From: Jejudonia soesokkakensis
GTDB taxonomy: Bacteria > Bacteroidota > Bacteroidia > Flavobacteriales > Flavobacteriaceae
Assembly: GCF_042664795.1 (NCBI RefSeq)
Contig: NZ_JBHTBN010000001.1
Coordinates: 372,001 to 436,000, forward strand
Direction: 5' to 3'
DNA: 64,000 nucleotides
In this document: positions 58,258 through 64,000 of the stretch, piece after piece
How positions within the stretch are numbered: the stretch's first letter is position 1
How the letters are laid out: each line of letters starts with the position of its first letter
Notes under the pieces: model-generated
What the model was told of the DNA's origin: nothing
Seen by the model: the letters and a program-made list of their open reading frames with translations, nothing else
Database searches by the model: none
Position numbers and translations under genes: made by a program

Positions 58258-59316
58258 ATGAATATGATTAATACAGATATATTAATAATCGGTGCTGGTC
58301 CAACAGGATTGTTTGCCGTTTTTGAAGCAGGGTTATTAAAATTAAAATGTCACCTTATCGACGCCCTACCACAACCTGGCGGACAATGCAGTGAGATCTA
58401 CCCTAAAAAGCCTATCTACGATATTCCTGCTTTTCCAGAAATTCTGGCAGGAGACTTGGTTGATAATCTTATGAAACAGATCGAACCGTTCCAACCTGGA
58501 TTTACTTTAGGAGAACGAGCCGAAACTATCGAAAAACAAGCCGACGGAAGTTTCATAGTAACCACTAGTAAAGGAACAAAACATCATGCGCCTATTGTCG
58601 CAATCGCTGGCGGACTGGGAAGTTTTGAGCCCAGAAAACCCCCTATCGCAACGATTGCATCTTTTGAAGATAAAGGAGTAGAATATATTATCCGGGATCC
58701 TGAACTCTATCGAAACAAAAAAGTCGTCATCGCTGGGGGAGGAGATTCAGCATTGGACTGGAGCATTTTTCTTACAGAGGTTGCAAGTGAAGTTACGCTA
58801 ATTCACAGAAGAAACGAATTTCGAGGAGCGTTAGATTCCGTAGAAAAAGTACAAGACCTGAAAGATGCAGGGAAGTTAAAATTAATTACTCCTGCCGAAG
58901 TGATTGATATTGTTGGGAAAGACAAAGTTGAAGGCGTTTCCATAAAACAAGGAGCAGATGTTTTTAATATGGTATGCAATCATTTTATTCCATTATTTGG
59001 TCTGTCGCCTAAATTGGGGCCTATTGCAGACTGGGGACTAGAGATCGAAAAAAATGCGATTAAAGTAGATAATACTTTGGATTATCAAACCAACATTCCT
59101 GGGATCTATGCAATTGGCGATGTTAATACTTATCCTGGAAAGCTAAAATTGATTTTGTGCGGTTTTCACGAAGCTACCTTAATGTGCCAGAGTGCCTATC
59201 AGCGAATTTTCCCAGACAAACGGTATGTCATGAAATATACAACAGTGGGTGGTGTAGAAGGTTTTGACGGCAGTAAAAAAGAAGCTCCTAAAGCAGTTGT
59301 AAAGTCTATAAACTAG
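58258..59316 (+). CDS. Ferredoxin--NADP(+) reductase, thioredoxin-reductase-like type
   Basis: A 352-residue flavoprotein of the bacterial type 2 FNR group, built like thioredoxin reductase but lacking the redox C-x-x-C. IIGAGPTGLFAVFEAG is the FAD site, VVIAGGGDSALDWSIFL the NADP site and AIGDVNTYPGKLKLILCGFHEA the second FAD motif. Electrons would flow between NADPH and the ferredoxin encoded 23 bases downstream. A second ATG two codons in is an alternative start. Confidence 0.92.
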   Translation: MNMINTDILIIGAGPTGLFAVFEAGLLKLKCHLIDALPQPGGQCSEIYPKKPIYDIPAFPEILAGDLVDNLMKQIEPFQPGFTLGERAETIEKQADGSFIVTTSKGTKHHAPIVAIAGGLGSFEPRKPPIATIASFEDKGVEYIIRDPELYRNKKVVIAGGGDSALDWSIFLTEVASEVTLIHRRNEFRGALDSVEKVQDLKDAGKLKLITPAEVIDIVGKDKVEGVSIKQGADVFNMVCNHFIPLFGLSPKLGPIADWGLEIEKNAIKVDNTLDYQTNIPGIYAIGDVNTYPGKLKLILCGFHEATLMCQSAYQRIFPDKRYVMKYTTVGGVEGFDGSKKEAPKAVVKSIN

Positions 59317-59338
59317 AAATTAGCTCAAGGAAATAACA

Positions 59339-59671
59339 ATGCAAGACATCAAATTACATATCACAGATCGCGAAGGCACAACTCATGAGGTAACTGCGCC
59401 CACCGATATGAATATGAATTTAATGGAGGTGATTCGTTCGTATGAGCTAGCGGAAGAAGGTACCATAGGGGTTTGTGGCGGTATGGCAATGTGCGCTTCT
59501 TGTCAGTGTTATGTTGAAAGTGATCACGAATTACCAGAAATGTCTTACGATGAAGATCTTATGTTAGCAGAAGCATTTCATGTAAAGGACAATAGCCGTT
59601 TGGGATGCCAGCTTTTTATTGCTGAAACTATGGAAGGTCTCAAAGTGACTCTCGCTCCAGCAGAAGATTAA
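59339..59671 (+). CDS. 2Fe-2S ferredoxin (adrenodoxin type)
   Basis: A 110-residue electron carrier. The cluster ligands are Cys46, Cys52, Cys55 and Cys90 in the C-x5-C-x2-C...C pattern (GVCGGMAMCASCQC...RLGCQL); Cys57 is an extra. It probably passes electrons from the reductase encoded upstream to a monooxygenase or to Fe-S assembly. The final 4 bases overlap the convergent lipoprotein gene. Confidence 0.95.
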   Translation: MQDIKLHITDREGTTHEVTAPTDMNMNLMEVIRSYELAEEGTIGVCGGMAMCASCQCYVESDHELPEMSYDEDLMLAEAFHVKDNSRLGCQLFIAETMEGLKVTLAPAED

Positions 59672-60369
59672 TCTACTATTTTTTTAGCGTCGGAAAGTAT
59701 TTTACGAACAAATAAACTATATGCTTTTTCTGAAGGATGTAATCCATCTGAAGCTACCAGTTCTTTATCATGTAATCCATTTCTGGTAAGTTCTGTAATG
59801 TCAAAATAAAGCACGCCTCTTTCTTCACATATTTTTTTAGCAAAAGCATTATATGCATCTAATTCTTTTGAAATCGTTGCTTTATTGCCACTTTGTTCTC
59901 CATAGGGGGTATAAGCATAATCGGGTATCGATAAAACAATGACATTTGTTTTGTTATTCTGAGCAAAGTTGATCGCTTTTTCTAAAAGAATTGGAAATTC
60001 GGTTGTATACAAATCAAATGGTTTTCCTTGATATTGATTATTTACGCCGATCAATAAGGTGACTAAATCATAATTGGATTCTGGTTGCTCATCTACAATA
60101 CCACTAAGCAAATCGGTAGTGGTCCAACCCGTTTCTGCAATGCGTTTAACCGTCCCTCTCAGATCGTATTTTGAAGCTAGTGAATCCACTAACTGACTAG
60201 GAAACCCGCAACTATCACATACGCTTTCCCCTTTTGTATAGCTATCTCCCAACGCCAGATATGAATAGTGCGCTGAGGTTTCGGTTGTTTTGGTAATTTC
60301 AGGAACTGAAGCCTTTTCAACCTTAGTGTTGCATCCTAAAATGAGTAAAAATATAGCAAGATATTTCAT
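59668..60369 (-). CDS. SGNH/GDSL hydrolase lipoprotein
   Basis: A 233-residue predicted lipoprotein, MKYLAIFLLILGC with Cys13 lipidated. The SGNH hydrolase blocks are visible: Ser43 in ALGDSYTKG, LIGVNNQ with the Asn, and DGLHPSEKA with the Asp and His. It is an esterase or lipase in the periplasm or outer membrane; the substrate is unknown. It overlaps the convergent ferredoxin gene by 4 bases and lies 31 bases downstream of the metallophosphoesterase gene. Confidence 0.92.
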   Translation of the reverse strand: MKYLAIFLLILGCNTKVEKASVPEITKTTETSAHYSYLALGDSYTKGESVCDSCGFPSQLVDSLASKYDLRGTVKRIAETGWTTTDLLSGIVDEQPESNYDLVTLLIGVNNQYQGKPFDLYTTEFPILLEKAINFAQNNKTNVIVLSIPDYAYTPYGEQSGNKATISKELDAYNAFAKKICEERGVLYFDITELTRNGLHDKELVASDGLHPSEKAYSLFVRKILSDAKKIVD

Positions 60370-60400
60370 TGTTGTAATTTATAGATAAACAGTATAATGC

Positions 60401-61297
60401 TTATTCTGTTATATAATCAATTAACTTTTGAGGTCCTTCCAGCAGAATTCGAATCACTTTTAAAGTTCCATCTTCAGAGGTAGAAATATTCCATTTGATC
60501 AATGATATTTCGCCATTTTCAATTTCGAGCCCTGTAATACTTCTTGGATGTACACAGCTTCCGTCGTTAAAATATGCAATATCTCCAGGTTCTGGAAACC
60601 TTGGGCGGTGTGTATGACCCGTGATGGTAAATAGGTTTTTATTGTCAATAATCCAACGCTTTGTTCTGCGTTCGACTTTTATCAATTCTTTAAAATTTTT
60701 TGCTGGACTTGTAGGGTCACTAATGCCAACTACTTGTAATTGGCGCCAAAGTGCCCGAACCATAAACCTGTTAAATTTCCAGCCTTTATAATTCATCCAA
60801 TCTGCCTGATGACCATGGATCATAAAGATTTCCTGATGGGTAGTTTCATGTTGCAAGATGAGTCCTTCAGAAAATTGAATATCCGGAAAAAGTGGTTCCT
60901 GCTTTCCTGTTACTTTATCAAAATAGGTAGACAGGTGTTTTTCAACATACTTTTCATTTTGATACACCATATCATGGTTCCCTAATATTCGGTACCACCG
61001 GTTATCATTATAAAATAGCTGAAGTAAGTCATATACATTTTTATGTGCTTCATGAATAGATTGAAAACTTTTGTTTTCCCAAAGCTCGTCACCATCTCCC
61101 AACTCACAATAACAAAACCCCTCTTTGTAATAATGCTTTAAGGCATGAAAATACACATTCCGATTGTTTGCGAAGTCATCTGCAAAACTATTATCACCAC
61201 GATGACAATCACTAAAAATGATGAATTTGGAAGCATCGTTAAAAGAAATCCGACGGGCGGTATCGTAAGCACGTGAAATTCTTTTTTGCGATGACAT
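60401..61297 (-). CDS. Calcineurin-like metallophosphoesterase
   Basis: A 298-residue two-metal phosphoesterase. The conserved blocks appear in order: FSDCHRGDN (Asp30, His32), GDGDELWEN, LGNHDMVY, MIHGHQADW and TGHTHRP. This spacing resembles UDP-2,3-diacylglucosamine hydrolase-like and other nucleotidase members, but the substrate is not identifiable. There is no signal peptide, so it is cytoplasmic. Confidence 0.9.
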   Translation of the reverse strand: MSSQKRISRAYDTARRISFNDASKFIIFSDCHRGDNSFADDFANNRNVYFHALKHYYKEGFCYCELGDGDELWENKSFQSIHEAHKNVYDLLQLFYNDNRWYRILGNHDMVYQNEKYVEKHLSTYFDKVTGKQEPLFPDIQFSEGLILQHETTHQEIFMIHGHQADWMNYKGWKFNRFMVRALWRQLQVVGISDPTSPAKNFKELIKVERRTKRWIIDNKNLFTITGHTHRPRFPEPGDIAYFNDGSCVHPRSITGLEIENGEISLIKWNISTSEDGTLKVIRILLEGPQKLIDYITE

Positions 61298-61333
61298 AAC
61301 GTAAAGATACTATAAGCCGTTATGTTTTACTAA

Positions 61334-62101
61334 TCAGGTATTCAAAATCTGAACGAGGATCCCTTCCCATAATGCTTCCCGTGCTTTGAGGGATTGATAC
61401 ACAGTTTCTTCTGCCTCTTTCCATTTTTTTCCATCCTCACCACAAAGTTGCCTTACCATTTCTAATGCCATTGGTCCGTGTTCGTCTTCGTCCAACTCAA
61501 TGTGGCGGTCAAAATAATACTTGAAATCTGCCAGGTCTTCTTCTGGAAAGTTTTGCTGAATATTTTTAATAATAGCAGTAAACATCTGCGGAATTAAATC
61601 TTCACGTCCAAAAGTGAATGCTGCAGCAATTTTGTGAAGTTTCCCTTCTTCAATGGTGTCAAAAGTGAACAATAAAAATGCTTTAATGCCTTCTGGAATT
61701 GGAAAACTTTGGATGGTCTTCTTAATATCTGCACTTCTAACAGCAGCTTCCATAAAGGCTGTTATAGTTTCGGTTTCTGCACCAGCCTTTGACATGGCAT
61801 CAAGATACATTTCAAAATGACTTTGACGTGCTCCATTACTGGTAATATCGGTTTCTTCAGCTAAGACGATCTCATTTATAAGGTATCTTGTTTCAGGACT
61901 TCCTACGGGTTTCCAGGGTACCGAAGTACAGGTCAACCCGTTTTGAAGGGCTTTCAGCAAAGACATAAAATCCCATACTGCAAAGACATGGTGCTCCATA
62001 AAGATGCGCAAGTGTTCTGGAGTACGAATTTCAGAATATAAGGGATGCTCTAAAAGTGTGTTTCGGTATGGAGTAATTCGGGAATTAATCTGCGAGATCA
62101 T
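61334..62101 (-). CDS. DUF3050 family protein, heme-oxygenase-like fold
   Basis: A 255-residue helical protein of the DUF3050 family. EHHVFAVWDFMSLLKAL near 36-52, LAEETDITSN, SHFEMYLDAM near 110 and YFDRHIELDEDEHGPMALEM near 204-223 give acidic and histidine residues like those of heme-oxygenase-fold diiron oxidases. Function is unknown; an oxidase role is inference from the pattern. A -7-like TATTTTTG box (62114-62121) precedes the start. Confidence 0.75.
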   Translation of the reverse strand: MISQINSRITPYRNTLLEHPLYSEIRTPEHLRIFMEHHVFAVWDFMSLLKALQNGLTCTSVPWKPVGSPETRYLINEIVLAEETDITSNGARQSHFEMYLDAMSKAGAETETITAFMEAAVRSADIKKTIQSFPIPEGIKAFLLFTFDTIEEGKLHKIAAAFTFGREDLIPQMFTAIIKNIQQNFPEEDLADFKYYFDRHIELDEDEHGPMALEMVRQLCGEDGKKWKEAEETVYQSLKAREALWEGILVQILNT

Positions 62102-62115
62102 AGCTTTTTTTTACA

Positions 62116-62151
62116 AAAATAAAAGCCTTTATCGAGGTGGATAAAGGCTTT
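62116..62151 (-). terminator. Terminator of the acyl-CoA dehydrogenase gene
   Basis: A 12-base perfect stem AAAGCCTTTATC/GATAAAGGCTTT with a 6-base loop, followed by TATTTTT on the minus strand. Confidence 0.85.
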
Positions 62152-62173
62152 GTGAAAAGTTTAATACAGCGTC

Positions 62174-63352
62174 CTATTTAAAGGCATTAAAACCAGTAAC
62201 ATCCAGTCCTGTAATAAGTAAGTGAATGTCATGCGTGCCTTCGTAAGTAATGACACTTTCTAAGTTCATTGAGTGACGCATAATACTGTATTCACCAGTA
62301 ATTCCCATACCACCCAACATTTGTCGTGCTTCTCTTGCAATTTTTATGGCGATTTCTACATTGTTACGTTTTGCCATAGATATTTGTGCAGAGGTAGCCT
62401 TGTCTTCATTTTTAAGCTGTCCAAGTCGTAAAGAGAGAAGTTGTGCTTTTGTAATTTCTGTGATCATTTCGGCAAGTTTTTTTTGCTGCAATTGAAAAGC
62501 ACCAATAGGTTTTCCAAATTGGATTCGCTCTTTAGAATATCGAAGGGCTGTATCATAGCAATCCATTGCTGCTCCAATGGCACCCCACGCAATTCCGTAG
62601 CGAGCCGAATCCAAACATCCTAACGGAGCACCAAGTCCTGATTTGTTTGGCAATAAATTTTCCTTAGGGACTTTTACATCCTGAAAAATCAATTCTCCGG
62701 TGGCACTGGCGCGTAACGACCATTTGTTATGAGTTTCTGGAGTGCTAAATCCTTCCATACCTCGTTCTACGATAAGTCCATGAATGCGGCCTTCTTCATT
62801 TTTTGCCCATACCACAGCCACATCACAAAAAGGTGAATTTGAAATCCATAATTTAGCGCCATTCAATAGATAGTGATCCCCTTTATCTTTAAAATTGGTT
62901 ACCATTCCGGCTGGATTACTTCCATGATCCGGCTCAGTTAATCCAAAAGATCCCATCCATTCTCCTGTAGCTAGTTTGGGTAGATATTTTTTGCGTTGTG
63001 CTTCATTTCCATATTTCCAGATAGGATACATTACTAGCGACGATTGTACAGATGCCGTACTACGCACACCACTATCACCACGCTCAATTTCCTGCATGAT
63101 CAATCCGTAGGAGATCTGGTCTAATCCGGCACCGCCATATTCAGTTGGGATGTAGGGTCCAAAGGCTCCAATTTCTGCTAATCCTGGGATGATAGATTTT
63201 GGGAATTCTGCTTTTTGTGCAGCTTCTTCTATAATTGGAGAGACATCACGTTTGACCCATGCTCGGGCAGCGTCACGAATTAATTTATGTTCTTCGGTAA
63301 GGAGATCGTCAATATTATAATAATCGGGTGCTTCAAATAGATCGGGCTTCAT
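62174..63352 (-). CDS. Acyl-CoA dehydrogenase, glutaryl-CoA dehydrogenase-like
   Basis: A 392-residue flavoenzyme. I start it at ATG 63352 (MKPDLFEAPDYYNID). The frame stays open for 72 more codons upstream, but that part overlaps the preceding gene and is not conserved. The FAD and substrate segments are FGLTEPDHGSNP and GAKLWISNSPFCDVAVVWA. The active-site Glu lies in TYEGTHDIHLLITG, as in glutaryl-CoA dehydrogenase-type enzymes. The exact acyl substrate is not known. A promoter box lies at 63375-63382. Confidence 0.93.
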   Translation of the reverse strand: MKPDLFEAPDYYNIDDLLTEEHKLIRDAARAWVKRDVSPIIEEAAQKAEFPKSIIPGLAEIGAFGPYIPTEYGGAGLDQISYGLIMQEIERGDSGVRSTASVQSSLVMYPIWKYGNEAQRKKYLPKLATGEWMGSFGLTEPDHGSNPAGMVTNFKDKGDHYLLNGAKLWISNSPFCDVAVVWAKNEEGRIHGLIVERGMEGFSTPETHNKWSLRASATGELIFQDVKVPKENLLPNKSGLGAPLGCLDSARYGIAWGAIGAAMDCYDTALRYSKERIQFGKPIGAFQLQQKKLAEMITEITKAQLLSLRLGQLKNEDKATSAQISMAKRNNVEIAIKIAREARQMLGGMGITGEYSIMRHSMNLESVITYEGTHDIHLLITGLDVTGFNAFK

Positions 63353-63374
63353 GTAGAAAGATTTTATAGTGTTA

Positions 63375-63382
63375 CAAATGTA
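63375..63382 (-). promoter_or_regulatory. Promoter -7 box of the acyl-CoA dehydrogenase gene
   Basis: TACATTTG on the minus strand, 22 bases before the ATG. Confidence 0.6.
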
Positions 63383-63402
63383 AAAATCTGAATGGTAAAG
63401 AC

Positions 63403-64000
63403 CTACATTTTTAAGTAAAAATCCTGTACTAATTGGATGTATTCTGGAGTGTAATCGTGACGTGAATTTTCGATAACAAGAGAAGTTGTTTCTGTCTTTT
63501 TTTTCTGAAAGGAAAATGCCAGCATGGATCTTTTTACTTCGGAAGACGGAGTACCTTGTACATGACAAATTTTAAATGGAAATAAGTCACTTTCCGAAGC
63601 TAACGATATAAAACCCTCTTCTTCTTTCTTCGGAATAATTACTGAAAAAACACCTTCTTCAGAAAGCAAGTGCGCCACACAAACTAGCAAATGCTGGAAG
63701 GGGAGTGCGTCTGTAAACCTCGCCGTATCTCTTGCTTCGTCTGAAGATTTATAATCTTCAGAATAAAACGGCGGATTAGAGACAATCAAATCGTATGTTT
63801 CATCTATCTCACTGGCAAATTCCTGTACCGAAGCGTGGTAACAAAAAAGACGGTCTCCCCAGTGGGAATTTTCAAAATTTTCTGTGCATTGCTCATAGGC
63901 ATTATCATCAATTTCTATTGCATCAATAGTTTGGGCATCGCTTCTTTGGGCAAGTTGTAACGAAATAATTCCTGTGCCCGCACCTACATCGAGGATAGTA
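63403..64000 (-). CDS. TrmN6/YfiC-type N6-adenine tRNA methyltransferase, cut by window end
   Basis: The frame is open to the right edge, so the start is outside. About 198 C-terminal residues are visible. They contain the SAM site ILDVGAGTGIISLQLAQR and the N6-adenine motif SNPPFYSED; the latter form is typical of YfiC/TrmN6, which methylates A37 of tRNA1-Val. A TTG near 63789 in the same frame is an internal leucine codon, not a start. The target is inferred from the family. Confidence 0.88.
   Translation of the reverse strand, partial: TILDVGAGTGIISLQLAQRSDAQTIDAIEIDDNAYEQCTENFENSHWGDRLFCYHASVQEFASEIDETYDLIVSNPPFYSEDYKSSDEARDTARFTDALPFQHLLVCVAHLLSEEGVFSVIIPKKEEEGFISLASESDLFPFKICHVQGTPSSEVKRSMLAFSFQKKKTETTSLVIENSRHDYTPEYIQLVQDFYLKM

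Noticed and set aside
63353..63568. A 72-codon upstream extension of the acyl-CoA dehydrogenase
   Set aside because: It lies in another frame of the methyltransferase gene, which is well supported by its own motifs. Known relatives start near MKPDLFEAPDYY.
63787..63789. TTG near 63789 as the start of the methyltransferase
   Set aside because: It is in the middle of the domain. The SAM-binding motif lies upstream in the same frame, up to the window edge.
1..64000. CRISPR array, tRNA, rRNA, prophage or insertion sequence
   Set aside because: No regularly spaced direct repeats, tRNA cloverleaf, rRNA-like sequence, transposase, integrase or phage structural gene was seen on either strand.

Overview
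The window comes from an AT-rich member of the Bacteroidota, almost certainly family Flavobacteriaceae. Support comes from gliding/type IX secretion genes (gldE, gldD), two secreted proteins with type IX C-terminal sorting domains, many flavobacterial families (DUF4270, DUF4271, DUF4296, DUF4301, DUF4199), promoters of the Bacteroidota form TAnnTTTG, very few Shine-Dalgarno sequences, and an atpD-atpC pair detached from the other ATP synthase genes. I see no rRNA, tRNA, CRISPR array, prophage or insertion sequence. About 66 protein genes fill the window, and only one gene-free stretch exceeds 300 bases (18080-18432).

Layout. 1-6.5 kb: DUF4270 lipoprotein (5' end outside the window), glmS, a sulfotransferase/class IV aminotransferase pair, and a secreted choice-of-anchor B protein. 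6.7-8.6 kb: atpDC with promoter and terminator. 8.7-9.7 kb: an unrecognised membrane protein made of two similar halves. 10.4-16.6 kb: a biotin cluster, bioF - DUF2007 gene - bioD - GIY-YIG nuclease gene - bioA - beta-ketoacyl synthase - bioB. It is peppered with palindromic repeats, two of them inserted in frame inside coding sequences (a GNAT acetyltransferase gene and bioF). 16.7-25.4 kb: cupin protein, recX, RNase G, a 29-residue COX24/mS38-like gene, HU, mutY, ssb, gldE, gldD. 25.5-31.7 kb: a DMT transporter, an M16 peptidase pair, DUF4199, and rplU-rpmA with an unusually extended L21.

31.7-38.3 kb: a vitamin-uptake region on the minus strand. A thiamine-binding-like protein, a PnuC/PnuT permease and a NadR-like kinase are followed by DUF4301 and arfB. 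A TPP riboswitch with its own promoter then controls a TonB-dependent receptor, which points to thiamine or thiamine-precursor scavenging. 38.3-47.6 kb: housekeeping genes (GGGP synthase-like, phosphopantetheinyl transferase, ahcY, hemD, DUF4271, polyprenol-phosphate mannosyltransferase-like, dihydroorotase, DUF4296, an NAD-dependent epimerase, tyrS). 47.7-52 kb: a DUF350-like/transglutaminase-like/LuxE-like operon and a secreted lamin-tail protein. 52.2-64 kb: a PhoB/PhoR-type two-component system, a glycosyltransferase, trmB, a LysE transporter, an alkyltransferase-like protein, an Fe-S/redox group (Mrp, NifU, ferredoxin-NADP reductase, ferredoxin), a GDSL lipoprotein, a metallophosphoesterase, DUF3050, an acyl-CoA dehydrogenase and a TrmN6-like methyltransferase cut by the window end.

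The most unusual signal is the palindrome family between about 10 and 18 kb. A small GIY-YIG nuclease gene in the biotin operon is bracketed exactly by two related palindromes. A 60-bp copy of the right-hand palindrome occurs, identical, inside the coding sequence of the neighbouring acetyltransferase gene, where it adds about 20 residues. This resembles a minimal nuclease-plus-palindrome mobile cassette. All function calls rest on reading motifs and general family knowledge; no database search was run.
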